From Bacillus cabrialesii (GTDB lineage: Bacteria; Bacillota; Bacilli; Bacillales; Bacillaceae): a stretch of 64,000 nt of DNA. Numbering within the stretch: the first letter of the stretch is position 1; each line of letters begins with the position of its first letter. This document shows, piece by piece, positions 25,282 to 33,174 of this stretch. A model generated the notes under the pieces. That model ran no database searches, had not been told where the DNA came from, and was given only the letters and a program-made list of their open reading frames with translations. The translations under genes and the position numbers were made by a program. The stretch spans positions 3,889,001-3,953,000 of the forward strand of contig NZ_CP096889.1 in assembly GCF_004124315.2 (NCBI RefSeq), written 5' to 3'.

Positions 25282-25755
25282 ATGGCGATGAGCCCATATA
25301 TTTTTATTGTCTTTATTCTTATTATTTTATCGATGTACCGGGAGAGAACGGTGAGGCCCGGAAAATTGCTGATCATTCCGCTTCTGCTGTTATGGGGCGT
25401 ATCAGCATCATTTCAGCCGGCATATTTTCATTCAGCTTTACACGTGGCGATCAGCGGCATCTTATTACTGATCGGGCTGGCCTGCGGGTTTGGCATCGGG
25501 AAGATGGTAAACGTGCGGCTTCACCCGGAAACCGCAAAGGTCACTTCACGCGGCTCCTTCGGAAGTGTTATCCTCATTCTAGTGATACTTTCTTTGCGGA
25601 TGGCTGCGAGAGTATGGCTGCCTGAGAGCAACGAGATTTTCATTGCCATTATTCATTCTATGTTCTTCATTCCCCTCGGCACCATCACAGCACGCAACAT
25701 CATGCTTTACAAAGCTTACAGACGGCTGACCGCTGGCAAAGTATCCATTCAATAA
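25282..25755 (+). CDS. yxjN: YxjN, CcdC-like integral membrane protein
   Basis: 157 residues from the ATG at 25282, chosen because AAAGGA lies 9 bases before it; an ATG at 25261 overlaps that site. Four to five hydrophobic segments, with RERTVRPGKLLIIP after the first span, as in the DUF1453/CcdC family of small membrane proteins. Eighteen bases separate it from yxjM, so it is probably the first gene of yxjN-yxjM-yxjL and may be part of the sensing system (inference). Confidence 0.82.
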   Translation: MAMSPYIFIVFILIILSMYRERTVRPGKLLIIPLLLLWGVSASFQPAYFHSALHVAISGILLLIGLACGFGIGKMVNVRLHPETAKVTSRGSFGSVILILVILSLRMAARVWLPESNEIFIAIIHSMFFIPLGTITARNIMLYKAYRRLTAGKVSIQ

Positions 25756-25772
25756 CTGAAAGAAGGACCAGC

Positions 25773-26993
25773 ATGAACCGACAATCTCCGGCTCGGCACT
25801 ACAAGAAACTTGTGCCGAGCCTTATTCTCATTTTGAATTGCATACAATTTTTATCTCACCCATCCGGAACCGATCCTATTTTGATAGCGTTTGTGTTTAC
25901 GGTGTACTTAGCAATCATTTGGATCATTCCCTATGTGGCATCCGCTGCTGTTCATTTGAGCATATTCATCGGGCTTTGGCTCCTGACCGTTTATCTTTGG
26001 GCTGTTTCCGGCCATGAGCAAGGAGCCGCCTTTTTCTTAATCGTGTTTTTAATGGTGTATGCGGCCATAAAGCTTCCTGCACGGCTGTCCTTGATCTGTG
26101 CGGTATGCCTAATTGGAGGCAACGTTTTCTTTCTGCACTTTGTTTTTGACAGCAGCTGGGACGATATCGTCAGCAACATTTCAATCATGATCGGACTCTA
26201 CGTCTTTTTCTCCTCCATGCGTTTCAGGCGAGAAGCGAGAAGAGAGGCTGAACGGAGTCATGCTGAATTGGCGAAAATGCATGTGCAGCTGGAGCAGGCG
26301 CATGAAGAACTTCAGAAAGCCCACGCAGAGCTGCAGGAGGCTTCTGTTCTTTCTTTAAGGTACGCAGTCCTTGAGGAGCGTACAAGAATTGCCCGCGACA
26401 TTCATGACAGCATCGGCCATGAGCTGACTTCTGTGATTGTTCAGCTTCAATCTCTTCCCTATATCCTGAAAAGCAGCGAGGAGGATTCAGAAAAAGTCAT
26501 TCAAAATGTACTGAGTGTCGCCAGAGAATGCCTTCAAGAAGTGCGGTCTGTCGTTCACCAAATGGGCCGAAGTGAATCGATGGTCGGTCTTACCGCTTTG
26601 CGGGGGCTTATTCATCAAGTGGAGGAGCGGAGCGGATTGCACGTTTCGTTAGACACTGCCGGCCTGTCAGAAGAGTCTTGGCCACAAAACATAAGCGAAA
26701 CGATCTACCGCATCTTGCAGGAAGCGCTGACCAATATCATTCGTCACGCTCACGCTTCCCATGCTGCTGCCGTCATATCGAACGACGAGACCCATCTCTA
26801 TTTCACAATCACCGACAACGGACAATTCACCGGCCATCTTACTTGCGGATTTGGGCTGACAGGAATGAAAGAGCGCGCTGAAAAAGCAGGCGGCTCCCTG
26901 TCTCTCAGCGCAGTGCAGCCGAGCGGCCTGCAAATTGAGCTGTCACTGCCGCTCACGATAACGAATAAGGAGCAAAAAGATGAACAAAGATAA
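25773..26993 (+). CDS. yxjM: YxjM, sensor histidine kinase (NarL/DesK class)
   Basis: 406 residues. Five or six membrane spans lie within 10-148, followed by a coiled-coil linker rich in Glu/His/Ala (about 155-195). The HisKA_3 dimerization helix has phospho-acceptor His211 in RIARDIHDSIGHE. An ATPase domain (about 285-400) contains ALTNIIRHAHAS (N box) and FGLTGMKERAEKAGG (G box). The membrane domain suggests sensing within or near the bilayer. Overlaps yxjL by 14 bases. Stimulus unknown. Confidence 0.93.
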   Translation: MNRQSPARHYKKLVPSLILILNCIQFLSHPSGTDPILIAFVFTVYLAIIWIIPYVASAAVHLSIFIGLWLLTVYLWAVSGHEQGAAFFLIVFLMVYAAIKLPARLSLICAVCLIGGNVFFLHFVFDSSWDDIVSNISIMIGLYVFFSSMRFRREARREAERSHAELAKMHVQLEQAHEELQKAHAELQEASVLSLRYAVLEERTRIARDIHDSIGHELTSVIVQLQSLPYILKSSEEDSEKVIQNVLSVARECLQEVRSVVHQMGRSESMVGLTALRGLIHQVEERSGLHVSLDTAGLSEESWPQNISETIYRILQEALTNIIRHAHASHAAAVISNDETHLYFTITDNGQFTGHLTCGFGLTGMKERAEKAGGSLSLSAVQPSGLQIELSLPLTITNKEQKDEQR

Positions 26994-27636
26994 AATACGC
27001 GTCGCACTCGCCGATGATCAGCCGCTTGTGCGCGAAGGCTTCCGCTATGTCATCAATGCACAGCAGGATATGGCGGTTTCCGGTGAGGCCGGCGACGGTT
27101 ACGGCATTATTGCACTGGCAAAACAAACAAAACCCGACGTCATCCTTATGGATGTCCAAATGCCGCATTGCTCAGGCATCGAAGCGGCGAAAGACATTAT
27201 AACCGCACTTCCAGATACAAAGATTGTCATTTTAACGACCTTTGATACGGAGGAATATGTGTTTGAAGGTATCCGCGCGGGCGCGGTCGGCTATCTGCTG
27301 AAGGATACACTTCCTGAAGAATTAATAGACGCCATCCGCGCCGCAGCCAGAGGCGGAGCCATTTTCCGCACCGTAACAGCTGCTAAAATCATTAGTGAGA
27401 CATTTCGCTCGAAGCAGCAAACTCAAGCCGAAGCACCGGCAGAGCCGTTTACCAAAAGAGAGCTCGAGGTTCTTCAGCAAATGGCCTACGGGCTGAGAAA
27501 TGAAGATATTGCTGAAAAGCTTTTCGTCAGCGAAAGCACCGTGAAAACCCACGTGCACCGCATCCTGCAAAAATGCAACGCCCAAGACCGGACACAGGCA
27601 GTCGTTTTTGCCATTCGAAACGGTATTGTGCAATAG
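26980..27636 (+). CDS. yxjL: YxjL, NarL/LuxR-type response regulator
   Basis: 218 residues. The receiver domain (about 7-122) has acidic residues ADD at 11-13 and phospho-acceptor Asp58 in DVILMDVQMP, with the conserved Lys in LLKD. A LuxR helix-turn-helix (about 150-215) includes FTKRELEVLQQMAYGLRNED and IAEKLFVSESTVKTHV. Partner of YxjM by overlap. The usual AAGGAG site lies inside yxjM. Targets are not visible from this window. Confidence 0.93.
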   Translation: MNKDKIRVALADDQPLVREGFRYVINAQQDMAVSGEAGDGYGIIALAKQTKPDVILMDVQMPHCSGIEAAKDIITALPDTKIVILTTFDTEEYVFEGIRAGAVGYLLKDTLPEELIDAIRAAARGGAIFRTVTAAKIISETFRSKQQTQAEAPAEPFTKRELEVLQQMAYGLRNEDIAEKLFVSESTVKTHVHRILQKCNAQDRTQAVVFAIRNGIVQ

Positions 27637-27685
27637 AAATCGCTCACCCCGCCATGATAAAATAAGACAAAGGAGATGATTGGAA

Positions 27686-28918
27686 ATGAAAGAAGAAATC
27701 ATTGAACGTTTTACTACATACGTAAAAGTCGACACACAGTCCGATGAATCCGTCGACACTTGCCCTTCCACACCCGGCCAATTGACGTTAGGAAACATGC
27801 TCGTTGATGAATTGAAATCAATCGGCATGCAGGATGCAGCCATTGATGAAAACGGCTATGTCATGGCGACTCTTCCCTCCAATACTGAAAAAGACGTGCC
27901 GACAATCGGCTTTCTCGCCCACGTCGACACCGCCACAGACTTTACCGGCAAAAACGTGAACCCGCAAATCGTTGAAAGCTACGATGGAAAAGACATTGTT
28001 CTCAATGAACAGCTGCAGGTCATCCTGTCGCCAGATCAATTTCCGGAGCTGCCCGGCTATAAGGGCCACACACTCATCACCACAGACGGCACAACCCTTC
28101 TCGGCGCAGATAATAAAGCCGGCATCGCTGAAATCATGACAGCCATGGATTACCTCATCAAACACCCTGAAATCAAGCACGGCGCGATCAGAGTCGCCTT
28201 TACGCCTGATGAAGAAATCGGAAGAGGACCGCACAAATTTGATGTAAAACGGTTCAATGCGTCCTTTGCCTACACAGTTGACGGCGGCCCGCTCGGCGAG
28301 CTTGAATACGAAAGCTTCAATGCCGCGGCCGCAAAAATCACAATCAAAGGCAACAACGTACATCCCGGCACGGCAAAAGGGAAAATGATCAACTCTGCGA
28401 AAATCGCAATGAAGCTGAACAGCCTGCTGCCGACAGACGAAGCGCCCGAATATACAGAAGGCTACGAAGGCTTCTACCACCTGCTCTCAATTCAAGGAGA
28501 TGTAGAGGAAACAAAACTCCATTACATTATCAGGGACTTTGATAAAGATAACTTCCAAAGCAGAAAAGAAACGATGAAGCGCGTCGTAGAAGAACTTCAA
28601 AATGAATATGGACAAGACCGAATTCAGCTTGATATGAACGATCAATACTACAACATGAGAGAGAAAATCGAACCTGTCATCGAAATCGTCAACATTGCCA
28701 AGCAAGCGATGGAAAACCTCGGCATCGAAGCGAAGATTTCTCCAATCCGCGGCGGCACGGACGGTTCCCAGCTGTCCTACATGGGACTCCCGACGCCAAA
28801 CATCTTTACCGGAGGAGAAAACTTCCACGGCAAATTTGAATACATCTCGGCCGACAACATGGTCAAAGCCGTAAACGTCATCGTTGAGATTGCAAAGCTG
28901 TTTGAAGAGCAGGCGTAA
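27686..28918 (+). CDS. pepT: Peptidase T (tripeptide aminopeptidase)
   Basis: 410 residues from the ATG at 27686; a TTG two codons earlier is less well placed to AAAGGAG. M20-family dizinc peptidase. The metal and catalytic residues sit in FLAHVDTATDF, TTLLGADNKAG, FTPDEEIGRGPHKFD (catalytic Glu-Glu), YTVDGGPLGE and a C-terminal GGENFHGKFE. It cleaves the N-terminal residue of tripeptides in the cytosol. The length equals the family norm. A terminator follows the stop codon. Confidence 0.95.
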   Translation: MKEEIIERFTTYVKVDTQSDESVDTCPSTPGQLTLGNMLVDELKSIGMQDAAIDENGYVMATLPSNTEKDVPTIGFLAHVDTATDFTGKNVNPQIVESYDGKDIVLNEQLQVILSPDQFPELPGYKGHTLITTDGTTLLGADNKAGIAEIMTAMDYLIKHPEIKHGAIRVAFTPDEEIGRGPHKFDVKRFNASFAYTVDGGPLGELEYESFNAAAAKITIKGNNVHPGTAKGKMINSAKIAMKLNSLLPTDEAPEYTEGYEGFYHLLSIQGDVEETKLHYIIRDFDKDNFQSRKETMKRVVEELQNEYGQDRIQLDMNDQYYNMREKIEPVIEIVNIAKQAMENLGIEAKISPIRGGTDGSQLSYMGLPTPNIFTGGENFHGKFEYISADNMVKAVNVIVEIAKLFEEQA

Positions 28919-28925
28919 TGCCAAA

Positions 28926-28953
28926 AGCCAGTCCAAAAAGGACTGGTTTTTGG
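28926..28953 (+). terminator. Terminator of pepT
   Basis: CCAGTCC-AAAAA-GGACTGG followed by five T, just after the pepT stop. Confidence 0.85.
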
Positions 28954-28961
28954 TGTAAAAA

Positions 28962-28990
28962 CGAAACATTTTGAATACCTCCTCCGTAAA
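28962..28990 (+). promoter_or_regulatory. Candidate ECF-sigma promoter for the 41-codon peptide
   Basis: CGAAAC (28962-28967), 17 bases, CGTAAA (28985-28990), resembling the TGAAAC-N16-CGTA/CGTC promoters of sigma-W, -X or -M with one mismatch and one extra spacer base. It would start transcription about 25 bases before the small frame at 29021. Confidence 0.45.
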
Positions 28991-29020
28991 ACATGTATCA
29001 ACCGATAAGGAGGAAAAACA

Positions 29021-29146
29021 ATGACAAAGCAAGCGATAGCCGCAAAGAGTCTATTAAAAAAATGGATCATGACCAGGCCGCTTAAAATGCAAAAGAAATC
29101 GAGCCCATTTCAAAAAATCAGAAAAATGTTCAAACGCTTCTTCTGA
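29021..29146 (+). CDS. Small cationic peptide (41 residues), unrecognised
   Basis: An open frame from ATG at 29021 to TGA at 29144-29146, with a perfect AAGGAGG (29007-29013) 7 bases before the start. It begins MTKQAIAAKSLLKKWI and ends KIRKMFKRFF. There are 15 Lys/Arg and one acidic residue at most, spaced with hydrophobics, so one or two amphipathic helices are likely. No signal peptide. It has its own terminator at 29192-29221. I do not recognise it. It could be a membrane-active or stress peptide, or a leader; a coding role is supported mainly by the ribosome-binding site. Confidence 0.6.
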   Translation: MTKQAIAAKSLLKKWIMTRPLKMQKKSSPFQKIRKMFKRFF

Positions 29147-29191
29147 TCCGTCATCCAAATCCCCAAAACACAATCCATATTCTCTTGTACC

Positions 29192-29221
29192 GCCCAAATG
29201 CTCCGTAATTTGGGTTTTTTG
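29192..29221 (+). terminator. Terminator after the small cationic peptide
   Basis: CCCAAAT-GCTCCGTA-ATTTGGG followed by TTTTTT. Confidence 0.8.
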
Positions 29222-29530
29222 TGTTCAATTCCTGAAAAAAGGGTATAAACCAAAAAAGCAAGAAAACAAAACCCAAAAACAGGTAATTCGAATGATTAAA
29301 TTTTAGGTTAAAAGTTATATAAAGGAATTTATTTTATTGTCGATAGTAACTATAGAACCAATCATCAGCAAGAACAATCACCAAAATGTAAGACTATTTT
29401 CAGGTCATCAGGTTAGACTGTTTTTGAGGGGCAGTAATTTATTTTTCATTGATTTAGAATTTTTTGAATACTTTTTGACAATTTATCCGTACAATAGAGA
29501 ATACCAAAACTTTTTTGGGAGGTATGTAAA

Positions 29531-29701
29531 ATGATCCTATTTATTATCATCGCATTATGCGGCTATCTTCTTTTTTCTTTCAGCAAGGACAATCGCCGCA
29601 AACCGCAAAAGACAAGCCCTCTGCCAGCAGCCGCACCTCATCACAACAACCTAATCGACCTTGACGCCATCCGCCAAAAACGCCGGATGCATCTATCCTA
29701 A
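29531..29701 (+). CDS. Small single-span membrane protein (56 residues)
   Basis: Open frame with GGGAGGT 7 bases before the ATG. Residues 1-17 form a hydrophobic helix (MILFIIIALCGYLLFSF). The tail is basic and Pro-rich (RRKPQKTSPLPAAAP) and ends LIDLDAIRQKRRMHLS, a segment that looks conserved-helix-like. A TTGACA lies about 55 bases upstream with a weak -10 (AGAATA) at 17 bases. A strong terminator follows. N-in or N-out topology is unclear and the function is unknown. I do not recognise the protein with certainty. Confidence 0.65.
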   Translation: MILFIIIALCGYLLFSFSKDNRRKPQKTSPLPAAAPHHNNLIDLDAIRQKRRMHLS

Positions 29702-29718
29702 CCCTATATTTCAAACGA

Positions 29719-29749
29719 AAAGGCTGCTGAACAATGCAGCCTTTTTTTC
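29719..29749 (+). terminator. Terminator after the 56-residue membrane protein
   Basis: AAGGCTGC-TGAACAAT-GCAGCCTT followed by eight T. Confidence 0.9.
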
Positions 29750-29790
29750 ATGTTAGAGACATTTGTTCTCTGACCACTGGATTTGGAACG

Positions 29791-29818
29791 TGAAACCTTT
29801 TTGCCGCCTGTCCGTAAT
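29791..29818 (+). promoter_or_regulatory. Sigma-W promoter of yxjI
   Basis: TGAAAC (29791-29796), 16 bases, CGTAAT (29813-29818), 35 bases before yxjI. Known: yxjI is a sigma-W regulon member. Confidence 0.85.
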
Positions 29819-29852
29819 CTCTTAAAGGCAAATTCAAAAGGAGACTTCAGCA

Positions 29853-30341
29853 ATGATCGATTTATTTATGAAACAAAAAATGTTCTCGTTTAAAGATGCA
29901 TTTCACATTTATGACCGGGATGAACAAGAGAGATTCAAGGTCGAAGGGCGTTTCTTTTCGTTAGGGGACTCATTACAATTGGCAGACACATCCGGAAAAA
30001 CGCTCGTTTCCATTGAGCAAAAAGTGATGTCATTTTTGCCGCGATACGAGATTTCAATTGGCGGGAAAACGGTTTGTGAGGTGACGAAGAAATTAACGTT
30101 CTTCAAACCAAAGTTTGAAATTTCCAAGCTCAACTGGGAAGTCGACGGCGACTTGTGGAAGGATGAATTCCAGCTGACGGACGGGGAGAATGTCCGGATG
30201 TCAGTGAGCAAGAAGTGGCTCAGTTGGGGTGATTCCTATCATTTGCAGATAGCAAACGAGGAAGATGTGCTGATTTGCACGGCCATCGCTATCGTGCTGG
30301 ATATGGTATTATATGACGATGAAGATGAAAGTATTTTCTAA
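29853..30341 (+). CDS. yxjI: YxjI, LURP-one/tubby-like protein
   Basis: 162 residues, mostly beta strand. KMFSFKDAFHIYDRDEQER is followed by a repeated pattern of short strands (LVSIEQKVMSFLPRYEI, ISIGGKTVCEVTKKLTFFKP). This fits the LURP1-related, tubby-like barrel fold. No signal peptide or catalytic residues. Preceded by AAAAGGAGA and a consensus sigma-W promoter, so it belongs to the envelope-stress response. Known family members bind membrane lipids in eukaryotes (tubby/scramblase), and a membrane-linked role here is inference. Confidence 0.88.
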   Translation: MIDLFMKQKMFSFKDAFHIYDRDEQERFKVEGRFFSLGDSLQLADTSGKTLVSIEQKVMSFLPRYEISIGGKTVCEVTKKLTFFKPKFEISKLNWEVDGDLWKDEFQLTDGENVRMSVSKKWLSWGDSYHLQIANEEDVLICTAIAIVLDMVLYDDEDESIF

Positions 30342-30348
30342 AAAAGTG

Positions 30349-30376
30349 TTGACAATTGATCCAAAAGTAATAATAT
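30349..30376 (+). promoter_or_regulatory. Sigma-A promoter of the yxjH S-box leader
   Basis: TTGACA (30349-30354), 16 bases, TAATAT (30371-30376), about 30 bases before the SAM-riboswitch aptamer. Confidence 0.8.
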
Positions 30377-30408
30377 TAAGATAATTGAAACCTGAATATG
30401 AAGATATA

Positions 30409-30563
30409 CCTTATCAAGAGAGGTGGAGGGACTGGCCCTATGATACCCGGCAACCGCTGTTTCAAACAGAATGGTGCTAAATCCTTAAGAACATTGCGTT
30501 CTTGCAGATGAGGCGGAGATTTGATCGTTCAAGCTCTTCCTTACACAAAGGAAGAGCTTTTTT
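30409..30563 (+). ncRNA. S-box (SAM-I) riboswitch of yxjH
   Basis: Core sequences appear in the standard order: CTTATCAAGAGAGGTGGAGG, GACTGGCCC, GATACCCGGCAACC, a variable hairpin, GGTGCTAAATCC, a P4-like hairpin, then GATGAG. The terminator AGCTCTTCC...GGAAGAGCT plus six T follows. It stops transcription when S-adenosylmethionine is plentiful. Only 34 bases separate it from yxjH. Confidence 0.97.
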
Positions 30564-30597
30564 ATGCTCAACACATTTCAGAAAAGAGGCGAATGAC

Positions 30598-31731
30598 ATG
30601 GCTCAACAAACAAGTCTTACAGGACAAAAAACAGAAAAACAACGCAAAGCACCTTTCCGCGCCGATCATGTCGGCAGTTTACTGCGCTCCGCTCCGGTCA
30701 AAGAAGCCCGGCAGAAGAAAGCGGCCGGCGAGATCACAGCGGAACAGCTTCGTGATATCGAAAATCAAGAAATCACCCGCATTGTGGAAAAACAAAAAGA
30801 AATCGGTCTTGAGGTGGTAACAGACGGGGAATTCCGCCGCTCTTGGTGGCATTATGACTTTTTGGAAGGGCTTGACGGAGTGGAACCATTCATCCCGGCT
30901 GAAGGAATTCAGTTCCATAACGCGAAAACAAAAGCACGCAGCATCAAAGTGACGGGAAAACTTGATTTTACGAACCACCCAGCGCTTGCCGATTATCAAT
31001 TTTTACATAAGATTGCCGGCGACGCGACACCAAAGCTGACGATTCCGAGCCCGAATATGCTGTTTTTCGGTGAAAAGGCGGATAAAGGGGTTTATGACGA
31101 TCAAGAGGAATACTTTCATGATCTGGCCCAAGCGTACAAAAAAGCAATCAAAGCCTTTTATGACGCCGGATGCCGCTATCTTCAGCTTGATGATACGTCA
31201 TGGTCTCTTTTCTTTGAGGAAAAAGGCAGAGAGGTTGTTCGGGCGCTCGGCGGCGATCCAGAAACATTGCCTGCCTTGTTCGCCAAAACGATTAACGATG
31301 CAGTGGCAGACCGGCCTGATGATTTAGCAATCACGATGCACATTTGCCGCGGCAACTTCCGTTCAACTTGGGCGGCATCAGGAGGCTACGACGCTGTAGC
31401 GGAAACGATTTTGGACGGCTTAAACCTGGACGGCCTGTTCTTGGAATACGATGATGACCGCTCCGGAAATTTTGATCCGCTCCGTTTCGTGAAGCGCAAG
31501 GATCTGCAAATTGTGCTTGGCTTGATCACTTCAAAATACGGCGAACTCGAAAATCCTGAGGATGTGAAACGCCGAATCAATGAAGCGGCGCGCTTTGTCA
31601 GTCTTGATCAGCTGTGCCTCAGCCCGCAGTGCGGTTTCGCCTCCACCGAAGAAGGCAATCTTTTGTCAGAGGAACAACAATGGGCAAAACTGCGCCATGT
31701 CATCGACATCGCCAATGATGTGTGGAGATAA
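30598..31731 (+). CDS. yxjH: YxjH, MetE-like cobalamin-independent methyltransferase
   Basis: 377 residues from the ATG at 30598 (MAQQTSLTGQ) with AGAGGCGA upstream; the longer frame starts inside the riboswitch. Single MetE C-terminal-type barrel (UROD/MetE superfamily) without the N-terminal half of full MetE. Zinc-site candidates are HICRGN and the C-terminal CLSPQCGFAST. FRADHVGSLLRS at the start is a family hallmark. It probably transfers a methyl group to homocysteine or a related thiol, but donor and acceptor are unproven. S-box control places it in sulfur/methionine metabolism. Close paralogue of yxjG next door. Confidence 0.9.
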   Translation: MAQQTSLTGQKTEKQRKAPFRADHVGSLLRSAPVKEARQKKAAGEITAEQLRDIENQEITRIVEKQKEIGLEVVTDGEFRRSWWHYDFLEGLDGVEPFIPAEGIQFHNAKTKARSIKVTGKLDFTNHPALADYQFLHKIAGDATPKLTIPSPNMLFFGEKADKGVYDDQEEYFHDLAQAYKKAIKAFYDAGCRYLQLDDTSWSLFFEEKGREVVRALGGDPETLPALFAKTINDAVADRPDDLAITMHICRGNFRSTWAASGGYDAVAETILDGLNLDGLFLEYDDDRSGNFDPLRFVKRKDLQIVLGLITSKYGELENPEDVKRRINEAARFVSLDQLCLSPQCGFASTEEGNLLSEEQQWAKLRHVIDIANDVWR

Positions 31732-31800
31732 TCTATCATTGACAGAAATAGAAAAAGTGTGAATAATAGATACTATCAGAAAATTTCATAAAAAGGTTTT

Positions 31801-31953
31801 CCTTATCAAGAGAGGTGGAGGGACTGGCCCTGCGATACCCGGCAACCGCTGTTTAACAGAATGGTGCTAAATCCTTTAGAGCAATGATTGCTCTTGAAGA
31901 TAAGGTTGAGATTGTCACGCAAGCTCTTCCTTATCCAAAGGAAGAGCTTTTTT
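31801..31953 (+). ncRNA. S-box (SAM-I) riboswitch of yxjG
   Basis: Same core order as the yxjH leader (CTTATCAAGAGAGGTGGAGG ... GATACCCGGCAACC ... GGTGCTAAATCC), with a different P3/P4 arm and the same terminator AGCTCTTCC...GGAAGAGCT plus T-run. Near identity to the first leader shows that gene and leader were duplicated together. Confidence 0.97.
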
Positions 31954-31983
31954 ATATTCGAATGGAAAGAAGGAATGGACAAC

Positions 31984-33120
31984 ATGTCACAACAAACAAC
32001 ACCCGCAGAACAAAAATCACTTCAAAGAAAAAAACCGCCGTTTCGCGCGGATCAAGTCGGAAGCCTGCTGAGATCTGAGCCCGTCAAAAAAGCGCGGCTC
32101 CAAAAGGCGGCCGGTGAAATTACGGCTGAGCAGCTTCGCCAAATTGAAAACGATGAAATCATCCGTATTGTGGAAAAACAGAAGGAAACCGGCCTAAACG
32201 TCGTGACAGACGGTGAATTCCGCAGAGCGTGGTGGCACTTCGATTTCCTGGAAAACCTGGATGGCGTTGAGCCGTTTACACCCGAGCAAGGGATTCAATT
32301 CCATAACGTACAGACAAAAGCACGCGGCATTAAAGTCACAGGCGATATCGACTTTTCAACTCACCCAATGCTTGAAGATTACTCATTTCTCCATAGCATT
32401 GCCGGTGACGCGACGCCAAAAATGACGATCCCGAGCCCGAATATGCTGTTTTTCCGCGGAAAACTGGAAAAGGATGCATACAAAAGCGACTATCAACTTT
32501 TCCAGCATGATGTATCCAAAGCATATAAAAAAGCGATTCAAGCATTTTATGACAGAGGCTGCCGCTACCTCCAGCTTGATGATACGGCATGGGCTGTTTT
32601 CTTATCAGATAAAGGCTTGAAACAAATCGAAGCGTTCGGAACAACGCCCGACGAGCTTCGCCAGCTGTTTGCGAAATCGATTAACGACGCGATTGCAGAC
32701 CGTCCGGATGACCTGACGGTAACAATGCATATTTGCCGCGGCAACTTCCAGTCCACTTGGACAGCGGAAGGCGGCTATGACGCAGCAGCCGAAACCATTT
32801 TTGACGGCTTGAATCTGGACGGGCTTTTCCTAGAGTATGATGATTCACGCTCAGGCGGATTTGAACCGCTCCGTTATGTGAAGCGCTCTGATCTTCAGCT
32901 TGTCCTTGGCTTAGTGACATCTAAATTCGGCGAGCTTGAACATCCGGACGACGTGAAACGCCGTATCGAAGAAGCGTCCCGCTATGTGAGCTTAGACCAG
33001 CTTTGCCTCAGCCCTCAATGCGGATTCGCTTCAACTGAGGAAGGCAACAAGCTGACGGAAGAACAGCAATGGGCGAAGCTCCGCCATGTGGTTGAGATCG
33101 CTAACGATGTTTGGAAATAA
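31984..33120 (+). CDS. yxjG: YxjG, MetE-like cobalamin-independent methyltransferase
   Basis: 378 residues from the ATG at 31984 (MSQQTTPAEQK), AAGGAA upstream. It aligns with YxjH along its full length, keeping FRADQVGSLLRSEPVK at the start, HICRGNFQSTW and CLSPQCGFASTEEGN, so the two are tandem paralogues. Same predicted chemistry: thiol methyl transfer with a bound zinc. Two separately riboswitch-controlled copies suggest dosage or slightly different substrates (inference). Ends before a terminator shared with the convergent yxjF. Confidence 0.9.
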   Translation: MSQQTTPAEQKSLQRKKPPFRADQVGSLLRSEPVKKARLQKAAGEITAEQLRQIENDEIIRIVEKQKETGLNVVTDGEFRRAWWHFDFLENLDGVEPFTPEQGIQFHNVQTKARGIKVTGDIDFSTHPMLEDYSFLHSIAGDATPKMTIPSPNMLFFRGKLEKDAYKSDYQLFQHDVSKAYKKAIQAFYDRGCRYLQLDDTAWAVFLSDKGLKQIEAFGTTPDELRQLFAKSINDAIADRPDDLTVTMHICRGNFQSTWTAEGGYDAAAETIFDGLNLDGLFLEYDDSRSGGFEPLRYVKRSDLQLVLGLVTSKFGELEHPDDVKRRIEEASRYVSLDQLCLSPQCGFASTEEGNKLTEEQQWAKLRHVVEIANDVWK

Positions 33121-33127
33121 GCAAAGA

Positions 33128-33171
33128 AAAAAACACACTTGACTCCCGACCAGGAGCAAGTGTGTTTTTTT
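33128..33171. terminator. Bidirectional terminator between yxjG and yxjF
   Basis: AACACACTTG and CAAGTGTGTT form a 10-bp outer stem around a smaller CTCC...GGAG stem, T-runs on both strands. Confidence 0.88.
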
Positions 33172-33174
33172 ATG

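Noticed and set aside
27818..28480. 220-codon open frame on the minus strand opposite pepT
   Set aside because: Fully within pepT, Cys/Phe-rich product typical of antisense frames, no start signal.
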